From Brevinematales bacterium (GTDB lineage Bacteria > Spirochaetota > Brevinematia > Brevinematales > Thermospiraceae): a DNA stretch of 64,000 nucleotides. The notes below the pieces were generated by a model. It had not been told where the DNA came from, made no database searches, and saw only the letters and a program-made list of their open reading frames with translations. The stretch spans positions 625,502-689,501 of the forward strand of contig JAOADA010000001.1 in NCBI GenBank assembly GCA_026417555.1, in the 5' to 3' direction. The position numbers and the translations under genes are program-made. Positions 1 through 8,595 of the stretch are shown piece by piece (the stretch's first letter is position 1; every line of letters begins with the position of its first letter).

Positions 1-743
1 TTATACCGCTCATAATACCGCTTCAACTCGGCTTTTTCCTGTTCATAACGGCGCTTCTGTTCTGCAAGCTGATTCTGAAAATACTCCTGTTGTTTTTTGA
101 GCCGAGCCTCATATGCCTGTCTTGTCGCATCTTCAATCGGGGCTTTTCTGGAAACACCCTTCACCTCTTTCTGGTAGTGTTCACTCTCTTGTTCAAGACG
201 CGATATTTCCTCTTCCTTTGCCTGAATTTGTGGAAGATACGTTTCTTCCAACTGCTTAAGTTCCTTCATAGCATTGGTGGCTATTTGGGCGAATTTCTTG
301 AGTTTTTCCTCTTCAGTGAGGTCCTGCTGGGCAAGCAAAAGCTCTTCCTGAACCTTGCGTTGTCTCACTTTGGCTTGAAGATCCCTATACTCTTGTTTCA
401 ATGTGTCCAACTCAAACCGTGCCTGAGAAAGGGCATCCTGGCTTTTGGCATAGTTTTCTAAAAGCTCTTTCAGGTTCAGATCTTGGAAATCCTCTACTTT
501 CACCTCTGTGGAAACGGCATGTTCACGATACCATCTCGCCACAAAAAGACTCACTCCGACCACCACCACACTCACCCCTACCATCGTAAGATAGAGGAAA
601 TATGGGCGATTCTTCTTTGTTTTGGCAAATTCCTCTTCGAGAACATACAGAGGGGGACGCTCAGCATCATGGGCTATATCTTCAGCAAGAAAAAAAGACT
701 TTGGATCTTGTATCCATTGGGTTATTTGCTTGTCATGGTCCAT
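1..743 (-). CDS. membrane-anchored coiled-coil protein (partial, C-terminus outside window)
   Basis: Reading the minus strand from an ATG at 743 gives an open frame that runs off the window edge, about 247 codons. The start overlaps the last 22 bases of the upstream adenylate cyclase gene, so the two are probably translated together. The product has a charged N-terminal segment (about 48 residues), one hydrophobic membrane segment (about residues 49-69), then a long Glu/Lys/Gln-rich stretch from about residue 95 with heptad character, typical of a coiled coil. No catalytic motif is visible. It resembles inner-membrane-anchored periplasmic or cytoplasmic filament-type proteins in shape only. 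I do not recognise the family. Confidence 0.75.
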   Translation of the reverse strand, partial: MDHDKQITQWIQDPKSFFLAEDIAHDAERPPLYVLEEEFAKTKKNRPYFLYLTMVGVSVVVVGVSLFVARWYREHAVSTEVKVEDFQDLNLKELLENYAKSQDALSQARFELDTLKQEYRDLQAKVRQRKVQEELLLAQQDLTEEEKLKKFAQIATNAMKELKQLEETYLPQIQAKEEEISRLEQESEHYQKEVKGVSRKAPIEDATRQAYEARLKKQQEYFQNQLAEQKRRYEQEKAELKRYYERY

Positions 744-2404
744 ATCCCATTCCACCCCTTTGGCGGTTTTTTCTCCTGTATTCTGTCAAGGAAAACAGAG
801 GCACAAGGAAGTGACACCATGCGAAACCACTCTTGCGCCCTTTCCCACTCTCCCTCATAATAGGCTTTTAGAGCTTTCTGGAAAATCTCTAGATCTCTCT
901 GAATTTTTTCATCAAGGTGGGCACGAAACAGAGGCCAATAAATACGTTTTCCCTCTGTTTTTCCCTTTACCTGCACCTGGTCCAATTCCACAAAGAGAAA
1001 CTCCTCCCCATACCCATTCCCTTCAACATCCATTTTCACATATTCTGAACAGATCACGGGCACTCCATAAACGCGTGTGAGTCCCTCCAATCGAGAAGCC
1101 GAATTCACATTATCCCCTATCACAGTGTTGGTCATCCGTTCATAGGAACCTATATTCCCATAAAACACCCTTCCCCCATCAATCCCAACCCCAACCTCAA
1201 GCATAACAGCCTTGAGAAGCCGTTCTTCTTCTTCTGTAAAGGACTGTTTGAGCTCCAAAAGTTTTTGTTTTTTTTCCTGCATTTTTTCTCTGAGAGACTG
1301 GGCCACCCGCTGAATCCCATAGGCTGCCTGAAGGGCTTGATAGGACTTGTTTTTCCCTCCCTCAAGAACCCCAAAAACAGCAAGAAGAGCATCCCCAATG
1401 ATAGAGCCAACTATCCCCTCACGACTGAGGATCTCTCGAATAGCCCGATCATAGTGAAGGTTTAAGAGCTTAATAATATCTGTCCCCAGGGTTTCAGTAA
1501 TAAAAGTAAAACTCTTGATATCAGAAAAGAGTACCGTCAGTTCCCTCTCTCTCCCTTCAAGACGAACCTCTTTCTCCCGATAGGCTTGAAGAGCAATGTC
1601 CTTGTTCACAAACTTGCGAAAGATAAAAAGAAGATTATTCACCGTACTGGAGAGAGAATTAAATGCTGCCCCAAGGAAGGTAATATCATCATTTGAGGCC
1701 CCGTGAAGATTGATCAGATCAAGGTGTTGCTCCTGTGTCATCTTGAGGATACTCTCTGTCATCACTTGAAGGTATTTTGTCGCGGCGGTGATGAGACGAA
1801 GTCCAACCCACGTCAAAACAAGCGAAATCACGACAATCAATCCCAGTACAATCCAGAAAATCTGACGAGATTTTGCATAAAACTCCTGCAATTTTTCCCC
1901 TCGAAGCAAAAAAGCTTTCCAACGAGGATGATACTTGTAAACATAGACATACTCACTTCCTCCTGCTTTTAGTGAGAGGAAGCCATCTTCTTGTCCTTCG
2001 GCTTGCCGTTGTACAAGGAGAGGAAGGGCTGAAATAGCCACATCCTGAGCACCTTCTCCTCTTCCTGCTATCACATCTCCACTGGGAGATACCATCACAA
2101 AAAAAGAACCTTTGTTCTTAAAGGTAAGCGTTGCCTTGTTAGTGAGAGAAGCCTTCACTTGCTCAAAATCTTTCTGAATCTCATAGATCTCGTATTGATT
2201 CCCCGCATAGGTATAGAGTTCTTTCAGGTTCTCCACCAAAAGAAGACGAAGCTGTTCAACAAGAGCCTCTTGATGAAGCGTCAGATTGATATAGTTTGTT
2301 GCAAAATTAGAAACTAGCATGAAAACAGAAAAAATCAAGGCTATACGCAAAGCAAAAGGAACGATGCGGGTTTTTCCTATCTTGCGCAAGGGTTTGTGAG
2401 CCAT
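722..2404 (-). CDS. class III adenylate cyclase with membrane sensor domain
   Basis: A 560-residue protein with a membrane segment at about residues 17-35, an extracytoplasmic sensor region to about 180, a second membrane segment (about 182-202), a HAMP-like linker, and a class III nucleotide cyclase domain from about 285. The two metal-binding aspartates are visible as FSDIKSFT (Asp295) and GDALLAVFG (Asp338), and the transition-state Asn/Arg pair lies in NVNSASR. The Thr in NTVIGD at the purine-specifying position favours ATP over GTP. It should make cAMP in response to an external or periplasmic cue. A clear promoter and an AAGGGGG ribosome site precede the ATG. The coiled-coil gene downstream overlaps it. 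Confidence 0.9.
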   Translation of the reverse strand: MAHKPLRKIGKTRIVPFALRIALIFSVFMLVSNFATNYINLTLHQEALVEQLRLLLVENLKELYTYAGNQYEIYEIQKDFEQVKASLTNKATLTFKNKGSFFVMVSPSGDVIAGRGEGAQDVAISALPLLVQRQAEGQEDGFLSLKAGGSEYVYVYKYHPRWKAFLLRGEKLQEFYAKSRQIFWIVLGLIVVISLVLTWVGLRLITAATKYLQVMTESILKMTQEQHLDLINLHGASNDDITFLGAAFNSLSSTVNNLLFIFRKFVNKDIALQAYREKEVRLEGRERELTVLFSDIKSFTFITETLGTDIIKLLNLHYDRAIREILSREGIVGSIIGDALLAVFGVLEGGKNKSYQALQAAYGIQRVAQSLREKMQEKKQKLLELKQSFTEEEERLLKAVMLEVGVGIDGGRVFYGNIGSYERMTNTVIGDNVNSASRLEGLTRVYGVPVICSEYVKMDVEGNGYGEEFLFVELDQVQVKGKTEGKRIYWPLFRAHLDEKIQRDLEIFQKALKAYYEGEWERAQEWFRMVSLPCASVFLDRIQEKKPPKGWNGIWTMTSK

Positions 2405-2425
2405 AGTTACCCCCTTAGCTTTTAT

Positions 2426-2454
2426 AGTATATACCAGAAAGAAAAAAAATGCAA
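2426..2454 (-). promoter_or_regulatory. sigma70-type promoter for the adenylate cyclase gene
   Basis: On the minus strand TTGCAT (2454-2449), a 17-bp gap and TATACT (2431-2426) stand just upstream of the ATG at 2404. It is back to back with the promoter at 2497. Confidence 0.75.
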
Positions 2455-2496
2455 TAAAAATAGCTCGTTACTCCATGGAAAAACATTCCCTTAGAT

Positions 2497-2525
2497 TTGC
2501 CAGAAAGCAAAAATCTCTGTATACT
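2497..2525 (+). promoter_or_regulatory. sigma70-type promoter for the fumarase/rseP/purN operon
   Basis: TTGCCA (2497-2502), 17 bp, TATACT (2520-2525). The TTG that could be mistaken for an upstream start codon of the next gene is the -35 box itself, which fixes the start of that gene at the ATG at 2557. Confidence 0.8.
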
Positions 2526-2556
2526 AAAAGGAGACGATAAAGACAAGGATAGTTTC

Positions 2557-3108
2557 ATGATTCGTGTTCTGCACTTCCCCAACGAGGATGTGAGCTACCT
2601 TCAATGTGGCGAGATGGTCCTCTTGAATGGAACAATCTACACCGCCAGAGACCAAGCCCACAAAAGGCTTGTCGAAAGCCTCCACCACAACCACCCTCTT
2701 CCTCTTCCTCTGAGGGGACAGCTTCTTTATTATTGTGGTCCTACCCCACCACGAGAGGATGGGCTTTTTGGGTCAGCTGGCCCCACAACCTCAGCAAGGA
2801 TGGATCCTTTCACTCCCACACTTTTGTCCGCAGGGTTAACAGCCTGTATGGGCAAGGGCCCAAGAAGCCCATCTGTCCAAGAGGCTTGTGCACAATACGG
2901 GGCTGTGTACCTCATTACCTTTGGAGGTGCAGGAGCTTTCCTTGCCAAACATATCCTTTCCCAACGCCTTGTAGCCTATCCTGACCTAGGCACAGAGGCT
3001 ATCTATGAACTCACTGTCAAAGATTTTCCTGCGATTGTCGCTATTGATAGTCGGGGAAAGACCCTGTCTGAAGGAACATGGAAAACCTCTATGGAGGGAG
3101 AGAGATGA
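2557..3108 (+). CDS. class I fumarate hydratase, beta subunit
   Basis: The protein (183 residues from this start) matches the C-terminal/beta half of iron-sulfur class I hydro-lyases: GTIYTARDQAHKRL near the start, YYCGPTP, GPTTSARMDPFTP and MGKGPRS. Such subunits pair with an alpha subunit that carries the 4Fe-4S cluster to interconvert fumarate and malate (or act on tartrate). The start is placed at the ATG with an AAGGAT ribosome site, because the alternative TTG at 2497 is a promoter box. No alpha subunit lies in this window, so the partner must be encoded elsewhere. The stop overlaps the start of rseP (ATGA). Tartrate dehydratase beta subunit is the alternative call. Confidence 0.85.
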   Translation: MIRVLHFPNEDVSYLQCGEMVLLNGTIYTARDQAHKRLVESLHHNHPLPLPLRGQLLYYCGPTPPREDGLFGSAGPTTSARMDPFTPTLLSAGLTACMGKGPRSPSVQEACAQYGAVYLITFGGAGAFLAKHILSQRLVAYPDLGTEAIYELTVKDFPAIVAIDSRGKTLSEGTWKTSMEGER

Positions 3109-4424
3109 GTATTTTCTCCTATATTGTGGCACTTTTTCTTTTAAGTGTGATCGTTTTTGTTCATGAGCTTGGACATTTTCTTGTGGCACGGTGGTTTGGT
3201 ATCACGGTAGAGATCTTTTCGATTGGGTTTGGACCAGAAATGATAGGGTTCACCAAAGGGAAAACCCGTTATCGCCTCAGCTGGATTCCTTTCGGGGGAT
3301 ATTGTAAACTCAAGGGCGAACTCCAGGAAACAACCCCAGACTCTCTCTACGGAAAACCTGCCTGGATACGTATTCTTGTTCTCTTTGCTGGAGCTGGTTT
3401 TAACATTCTTTTTGCTCTCTTTACAATGTCTTTTCTCTATTTCGTGGGATACAAAGAAATCGTACCTTCTCGCGTTGTCGATGTCTTACCAACCATCAAG
3501 GGAAAATCTTCTCCTGCATGGGAGAGTGGTCTTCGACCAGGGTGTGAAATTCTTGCCATAAACCATCAACCTGTCCTCACTTATAACGATATCCTCGAAC
3601 ACATCTCTCTGCATGCAAACAAGCCCCTTTCTCTTGTCTATCGGATAGATCACCATACAAACCAAACCACTGTCACACCTCTTCTCTCCTCAAGTTCTGG
3701 CCTAGGAGAGATAGGCATACTTCCTGTGTATCGGGTGGTTATTGGTGGGGTACTTTCAAATTCTCCGGCTTTTTATTCTGGGCTTCAACCAGGGGACATC
3801 ATCATCGCCGTCGATGGAAAACCTACCTCCTTTTACTATGAATTTCGGTATGCTATCCAAGACAAAGCCCTCATGCCTGTTTCCTTTACCTTTGTAAGAA
3901 AAAACTCCACAAACACGCTCACTATTACTCTTGACAAGGTAGAGGAAAAAGGGTTTCTTGGCATCAGTCTCGCTGGTTCCCTTGCCTTTCCTATCACCAA
4001 CACCGTCAAAAGTCAAAACCTTCTCTTTGCGCTGAAAAAAGGAAGTACAGAACTATGGAAACAATTTCTCTTTACCATCAAGGGTTTTTCTCGAATGTTT
4101 GAGGGAAACCTAGGGGTATCCCAAAATCTTTATGGTCCCATCAGAATCGTTCGTGAAACCGCCCTGATCACCCAATGGCTTGAGTTCTCTCTTCTGATAC
4201 GTTTCATAGCTATCATCAGTTTGGGGCTAGGGGTGGCAAATCTTCTCCCTATTCCTGGCCTGGACGGTGGACACATTCTGATCAATACCCTCGAATGGAT
4301 CAGTCGTCGAAAACTCCCCGACCATATACGAATTGCTCTTGAGAACATTGGTATCCTCGTTCTTCTTCTGCTTGGGACGTGGATCCTATCAAACGACATT
4401 TCCCATATTTTCTATAGGAGATAA
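3105..4424 (+). CDS. rseP: RIP zinc metalloprotease RseP (site-2 protease)
   Basis: A 439-residue integral membrane protease. The zinc-binding HELGH motif sits in the first membrane helix (His20, Glu21, His24), and the third ligand is in the NLLPIPGLDGG motif near the C-terminus. Two PDZ-like regions lie between (about residues 125-285). It cuts membrane-spanning substrates such as anti-sigma factors or signal-peptide remnants within the membrane. The ATG overlaps the fumarase stop by four bases with a GGGAG ribosome site, and purN starts one base after its stop, so the three are one transcript. The gene is often next to dxr or tsf elsewhere; the fumarase neighbour is unusual. Confidence 0.95.
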   Translation: MSIFSYIVALFLLSVIVFVHELGHFLVARWFGITVEIFSIGFGPEMIGFTKGKTRYRLSWIPFGGYCKLKGELQETTPDSLYGKPAWIRILVLFAGAGFNILFALFTMSFLYFVGYKEIVPSRVVDVLPTIKGKSSPAWESGLRPGCEILAINHQPVLTYNDILEHISLHANKPLSLVYRIDHHTNQTTVTPLLSSSSGLGEIGILPVYRVVIGGVLSNSPAFYSGLQPGDIIIAVDGKPTSFYYEFRYAIQDKALMPVSFTFVRKNSTNTLTITLDKVEEKGFLGISLAGSLAFPITNTVKSQNLLFALKKGSTELWKQFLFTIKGFSRMFEGNLGVSQNLYGPIRIVRETALITQWLEFSLLIRFIAIISLGLGVANLLPIPGLDGGHILINTLEWISRRKLPDHIRIALENIGILVLLLLGTWILSNDISHIFYRR

Positions 4425-4425
4425 T

Positions 4426-5073
4426 ATGCTCTTTCCAAGAAAACATCGCCTTGTCATCCTGATTTCTGGTCGAGGCTCAAACATGAAAGCAATTTTGGAA
4501 GCAGTCAAAGATGGTCGAATCCCGCATACCAAAGTCGTGGGGGTGATAAGTGACAATCCCACAGCTGAAGGTCTCACCATTGCCAGAAAATATGGAATAA
4601 AGACTCGTTATCTTTCCGCTGCTCCTTACAAAACAAAGCTCGAAGGACCAGCTGAAGAAAAATATATCGCTACCATCAAGAAGTGGAAACCTGATCTTAT
4701 CATCTTAGCAGGATTTATGAGGGTAATCAAGTCCCGTTTTATTCAGAGTTTTCCCAACAAGATTATCAACATTCACCCTTCTCTCTTGCCAGCATATCCT
4801 GGTCTTCATACCCATGAACGAGTTCTTGCGGCTGGAGAAAAAGAATCAGGCTGTACTGTACATTTTGTGAATGAAACAGTTGATGGGGGAAAACGTATTA
4901 TCCAAGCCAGGGTACCCGTGCTTGCTCACGATACCCCTCAAACCCTTGCTGCCCGCATCCTTGAAAAAGAGCATGTGATTCTTCCCTATGCTATCCGACT
5001 TCTTCTTGAAAAGAAAATCTCTTACGAGAGTCTCACAGAACCCCTACAATGGAGAGATGAATGGAAATTTTAG
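4426..5073 (+). CDS. purN: phosphoribosylglycinamide formyltransferase
   Basis: A 215-residue enzyme of purine synthesis that moves the formyl group from 10-formyltetrahydrofolate to GAR. The nucleotide loop SGRGSNM is at the start, and the catalytic Asn, His and Asp are recognisable in INIHPSLLPAYPG and HFVNETVDGG. I start it at the ATG directly after the rseP stop, preceded by ATAGGAG; the longer frame starting at 4333 lies within rseP. It overlaps the next gene by 13 bases. Other purine genes are scattered in the window (purC, purD, purU) rather than clustered. Confidence 0.95.
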   Translation: MLFPRKHRLVILISGRGSNMKAILEAVKDGRIPHTKVVGVISDNPTAEGLTIARKYGIKTRYLSAAPYKTKLEGPAEEKYIATIKKWKPDLIILAGFMRVIKSRFIQSFPNKIINIHPSLLPAYPGLHTHERVLAAGEKESGCTVHFVNETVDGGKRIIQARVPVLAHDTPQTLAARILEKEHVILPYAIRLLLEKKISYESLTEPLQWRDEWKF

Positions 5074-5306
5074 GATTCATCGCTGGTTTTTGCACCACAC
5101 TTTCTCTTGTTCCCCAGGTTATTAAGGTGATTCGCACACGACAGACAAGGGATATTGCCCTTGGGATGTATATCCTCATGGTCATTGGAGTCTTTTTCTG
5201 GCTTTTGTATGGACTGAGTACAAGGGCCATTTCTGTGATTGTTTCCAACAGTATCACTTTTGTATTATCCTTCACCGTGTTGGTATACAAACTACGAGAA
5301 AAATAG
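5061..5306 (+). CDS. SemiSWEET sugar transporter
   Basis: An 81-residue protein with three predicted membrane helices and the PQ-loop motif LSLVPQVIKV in the first helix, which is the size and layout of bacterial SemiSWEETs. These form homodimers that let sugars cross the inner membrane by facilitated diffusion. The start overlaps the end of purN by 13 bases and has a GGAGAG ribosome site, so it is the last gene of the 2557-5306 transcript. The substrate cannot be read from sequence; the several alpha-glucan genes in the window make a hexose or disaccharide plausible. Confidence 0.9.
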   Translation: MEILGFIAGFCTTLSLVPQVIKVIRTRQTRDIALGMYILMVIGVFFWLLYGLSTRAISVIVSNSITFVLSFTVLVYKLREK

Positions 5307-5358
5307 GTGACTCTTTTTCTCACACTTTTTGTTTTTCTACCTGAGTATGGGGAAAAAT

Positions 5359-5387
5359 TTGACAGAAAAATTTCCTTTGTTTACACT
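5359..5387 (+). promoter_or_regulatory. sigma70-type promoter for the glutaredoxin/FTR pair
   Basis: TTGACA (5359-5364), 17 bp, TACACT (5382-5387), followed by an AAAGGAGG ribosome site before the ATG at 5423. Confidence 0.75.
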
Positions 5388-5422
5388 GAAACCTCTCAAG
5401 GTTTTCAAAGGAGGAAAGCCAT

Positions 5423-5704
5423 ATGATACCCTTTGAAAAGGTCTCCGGAAAAAACAAAGGTGATATCAAACTCTTTGCCCTCAGTACCTGCATCTGGTGC
5501 CGCAAAACACGCCGTCTCCTTGACGAACTTGGTGTTGAGTATCTCTATGTGTATGTTGATCTCCTTGACATCGATGCTAAAAAAGAAACTCTCGAAGAAC
5601 TGACCAAATGGAATGCTGACTGTTCCTATCCTACCCTGGTTATCAACAACACAACCTGCATCGTAGGATTTGAAGAAGACGACATACGAAAACATCTCGG
5701 TTAA
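5423..5704 (+). CDS. glutaredoxin-like thiol protein (probable FTR partner)
   Basis: A 93-residue single thioredoxin-fold domain. It has a CIWC active site (Cys23, Cys26) after the first strand and a cis-proline segment SYPTLV, the pattern of glutaredoxin/NrdH-like proteins. It should reduce protein disulfides in the cytoplasm. It lies 15 bp upstream of a catalytic ferredoxin:thioredoxin reductase fused to rubredoxin and shares its promoter. I infer that it is the substrate or partner of that reductase, so electrons would come from an iron-sulfur donor rather than glutathione or NADPH. Confidence 0.85.
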   Translation: MIPFEKVSGKNKGDIKLFALSTCIWCRKTRRLLDELGVEYLYVYVDLLDIDAKKETLEELTKWNADCSYPTLVINNTTCIVGFEEDDIRKHLG

Positions 5705-5719
5705 AGAGGACTATTCCCT

Positions 5720-6202
5720 ATGGAAAAGAAAGCTATCGATCTTCTCTATCACAAGCTGAAAAGTGAAGCAGAAGCCAGTGGTTACCACCTGAACCCCGAT
5801 GAGGCTTTTACCAAAGAATTGGTGGAGAGTTTGCTGATCAACGAGCAAAGATATGGCTATCCGAGTTGTCCCTGTCGTCTCTCAACAGGTATCAAAGAAG
5901 AAGACCTAGACATTATTTGCCCCTGTGATTATCGAGATCCGGACCTTGTTGAATATGGTACCTGTTACTGTGGTTTGTATGTCTCCCAAGAGGTGATAAA
6001 CGGCACCAAAAAGCTTTCTTCTATCCCAGACAGAAGAAAAAAAGAAAAAAAGAAAAAATCAGAGATCTCCCCTCTTGGAGACAAACTCTCCTATCCTATC
6101 TGGCGATGTAAGGTATGTGGCTATCTCTGTGCTCGAGACAATCCCCCCGAGGTTTGTCCTATCTGCAAAGCCACCAAGGACAGGTTTGAACGTTTTGTGT
6201 AG
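5720..6202 (+). CDS. ferredoxin:thioredoxin reductase catalytic domain fused to rubredoxin
   Basis: A 160-residue, two-domain redox protein. Residues 1-95 match the catalytic subunit of ferredoxin:thioredoxin reductase: CPC (50-52), CPC (67-69) and CYC (82-84) supply the 4Fe-4S cluster and the active disulfide. The last pair is normally CHC, so the His next to the active cysteine is Tyr83 here. A lysine-rich linker (about 105-115) leads to a short rubredoxin-like domain with Cys130/133 and Cys146/149. The rubredoxin unit probably passes electrons to the cluster, replacing or aiding ferredoxin. It is cotranscribed with the glutaredoxin-like gene just upstream. Confidence 0.9.
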   Translation: MEKKAIDLLYHKLKSEAEASGYHLNPDEAFTKELVESLLINEQRYGYPSCPCRLSTGIKEEDLDIICPCDYRDPDLVEYGTCYCGLYVSQEVINGTKKLSSIPDRRKKEKKKKSEISPLGDKLSYPIWRCKVCGYLCARDNPPEVCPICKATKDRFERFV

Positions 6203-6278
6203 GAAACATCTTTGAGAAAATTGATTTACCAACCCAGCCATGGGCTTTTTTCACTTCTCTGAAAAATTTTCACCTTTC

Positions 6279-6307
6279 TTTTCACCAACGGCGAGGGACG
6301 GTGAAAA
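6279..6307. other. inverted repeat between FTR-rubredoxin and transglycosylase genes
   Basis: TTTTCACC (6279-6286) and GGTGAAAA (6300-6307) are perfect reverse complements 13 bases apart. It may be a weak terminator, with T-rich flanks but no clean U-run, or a protein-binding site. The rest of 6203-6450 shows no gene; a TATACT at about 6409 could be the -10 of the next gene but I see no good -35. Confidence 0.35.
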
Positions 6308-6450
6308 AATGAGACATGACACACAATAATCATTGTTTCTCACCATTCCCCTTTTCTTTTTGCCCTAATACCCACCTTGGAGAATGGCATTTTTTCTTTT
6401 TCTTCTTTATACTGATATTCTCCTAATCAGTATTTTTGAGAGGAAAAGGC

Positions 6451-8595
6451 ATGCCATTGTGCGCTCTTTTTGCTATGACCATGTTTTTACAAAACAATCC
6501 TACCGATCCAGCTTTACTCTATCAGCGCGGGAGTTACCGACAGGTTGTTTCTTTGCTCAATCAAAAAACTTCCCTCTCCTTTGAAGATGCATACCGTCTT
6601 GCCCAATCCTATCTCATGCTTCAAGAGAGTGAAAAGGCTTGGCAAATAGCCTCTCACCTCTCCCTAGATCACAGAGACAACTTTTCCCAGTTTCTTTCGG
6701 CTTTTCTTGTACAAAAACTCCTGGAAAAACCCCTTTCCACCAACCAAAACCTTGTCTTGGCAACTCTCTCCAACTGGCTTACTCAAGCAAAGGCCAACCC
6801 CTTTCTCACGACCAATCTGATTGAAACTATGTTTTGGCAAGCGTGGGTGCTTGATCCCACCATATCACCACCACCAACATTTTCTTCGCTGAAGGAAATG
6901 TATCAGGCATGGCAAAGGTTTCTCTCAGGAGAAGAAACCACCCTCGTTTCTCTTCTCTCAAACCGAATTCTTCTCACTATCACATGGCCTATTTTCACCA
7001 ACCGGTTAGAGACCCTCTCGCGTTTCCCACCCTCAAGTCTCCCCATTCTTTGGTCATATCTCGGGAAGCTCCCTTCGTCCACGCGAGATCGGATTGCTGA
7101 GGCGTATCTCCCCACCCTCTCCCCATCCAAGAGATGGGTTGCCGAAATAGAACGTGCTGTTGCCAACAAAGAAACCTCCAAGGCTCTTTCTCTCCTCGAG
7201 GCAGCCCTTGTTTCCTCCCTTTCATCTCTCGAAGATTATCAGAAAGCCCTTCAGTGGGCTAACCAGCTCAAAGCCTATGCCTTAGCCGAAAAGATTGCCC
7301 GGGAAGGTATCCAACAATTTGGTTCTGTGTTTCATCTCGAATACGCCAAAAGCCTCACCAGACAAGGGAAAAACGAAACCCTCCTCTCGTGGTATGAGGC
7401 TTCGGAAGAAAATATCCTCAATAGAGACGTCTCTCTCAGCGTGTTTCGTATTCTTATAGAAAAAAATGATCCAAGGCTTCTTCCCTGGCTCCTCCGACGA
7501 GAAGCAAAAACCCCTCACCAGACCTTCTTTCTTGTGCGTGCCCTCCTTTTGCTAGAACAATTCCAAACTGCCCAGGCGTATCCCCTTCTTCTTCGTATTC
7601 TTTCTGATTATCCATACACGTATGAATGGTGGGTTGCCAAACAATACGCGTATCCGCTCCATAGCCTTTATCCCCATGTTTTCACTAACTGGTACACCAA
7701 CGCTACCAACACCCTCTTTTCTCTCTCTCTTCCTCAGAGGCTTCTCCGAAGCCTTGCCCTCTTTGATATCTCAGGGGAACTTCCAGCAAGCCAATCCTTT
7801 TCCAACGATCTGAAACAGTATCAGGAAGGCTTTTTCTCCACCCATTTTTCTCTCACTTCTGAGCAGAAAATCCTTTTTGAGAGGCTACTTTCTCTTTCCA
7901 ATAGTGTATGGACAAACTATCCTCGAGAATTCTCTGCCTACCTGGACAAAGAACTCCTCACCCCAGAAAATCGCTACCGTTTTGCCTGGTATGGATATGA
8001 TCTCTACGAAAAATCCGATGCTCTTGGAATTGCCCTTTCTCGGTTAGACTATTATATTCGCCGTTACCTCGGACGAGAAGCCGTTATGCTTCTGCCTGTC
8101 TCCTGGCAAAGAAAACTTTTTCCCCTCTCTCCTGTAGGGGACATCCTCCCTTCTTTCTCCAATACCAATGAGGCTCTATGGGTACTTTCCGCCTATCGGC
8201 AAGAAAGCCACTTCCGCAAAGACGTGACCTCTCTTGCCGGAGCGTACGGGTATGCCCAGCTTATGCCTACAACAGCGAAAGAACTGGCAAAAAACCTCAA
8301 ACAACCCGAACTCACCCCGTATGATTACGATGACAATGTACGACTGGGAAATACGTTCTACGCCTATCTTTTTCGACGGTATGGATGGATCCCATACGCT
8401 ATCGCTGCCTATAATGCAGGAGAGGGAGCGGTAAACAACTGGAGAAAAAGATACCCTTTTCGATCTCCTCTCTGGATTGAGTGTATCCCCTATGAAGAAA
8501 CACGCAATTATGTGAAAATTATTTGGCAAAATACAGCCATTTATCGTTCTCTCTATCCAGAATACTTCGCAGGAGTCCCCCTCTCGCTGGACTAA
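6451..8595 (+). CDS. soluble lytic transglycosylase (Slt70-like)
   Basis: A protein of 714 residues with a long alpha-helical, TPR-like N-terminal part (about residues 20-540) and a C-terminal goose-lysozyme-type transglycosylase domain. The catalytic Glu lies in SAYRQESHF, followed by GAYGYAQLMP and the AYNAGEGAV motif, as in Slt70. It cuts peptidoglycan glycan strands in the periplasm. The start is set at the ATG with a GAGAGGAAAAGG ribosome site; a TTG 15 bases upstream is less likely. The N-terminus is short and hydrophobic (MPLCALFAMTMF), a poor match to a classical signal peptide. The stop overlaps the convergent lipoprotein gene by four bases. Confidence 0.92.
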   Translation: MPLCALFAMTMFLQNNPTDPALLYQRGSYRQVVSLLNQKTSLSFEDAYRLAQSYLMLQESEKAWQIASHLSLDHRDNFSQFLSAFLVQKLLEKPLSTNQNLVLATLSNWLTQAKANPFLTTNLIETMFWQAWVLDPTISPPPTFSSLKEMYQAWQRFLSGEETTLVSLLSNRILLTITWPIFTNRLETLSRFPPSSLPILWSYLGKLPSSTRDRIAEAYLPTLSPSKRWVAEIERAVANKETSKALSLLEAALVSSLSSLEDYQKALQWANQLKAYALAEKIAREGIQQFGSVFHLEYAKSLTRQGKNETLLSWYEASEENILNRDVSLSVFRILIEKNDPRLLPWLLRREAKTPHQTFFLVRALLLLEQFQTAQAYPLLLRILSDYPYTYEWWVAKQYAYPLHSLYPHVFTNWYTNATNTLFSLSLPQRLLRSLALFDISGELPASQSFSNDLKQYQEGFFSTHFSLTSEQKILFERLLSLSNSVWTNYPREFSAYLDKELLTPENRYRFAWYGYDLYEKSDALGIALSRLDYYIRRYLGREAVMLLPVSWQRKLFPLSPVGDILPSFSNTNEALWVLSAYRQESHFRKDVTSLAGAYGYAQLMPTTAKELAKNLKQPELTPYDYDDNVRLGNTFYAYLFRRYGWIPYAIAAYNAGEGAVNNWRKRYPFRSPLWIECIPYEETRNYVKIIWQNTAIYRSLYPEYFAGVPLSLD

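Noticed and set aside
90..1080. Several plus-strand frames of 60-150 codons at the window start
   Set aside because: They lie opposite the adenylate cyclase and coiled-coil genes and have no ribosome sites or family features.
2497..2556. Upstream TTG start that would lengthen the fumarase subunit by 20 residues
   Set aside because: The TTG is the first half of a -35 box with a perfect 17-bp gap to TATACT, and the true ATG has its own ribosome site.
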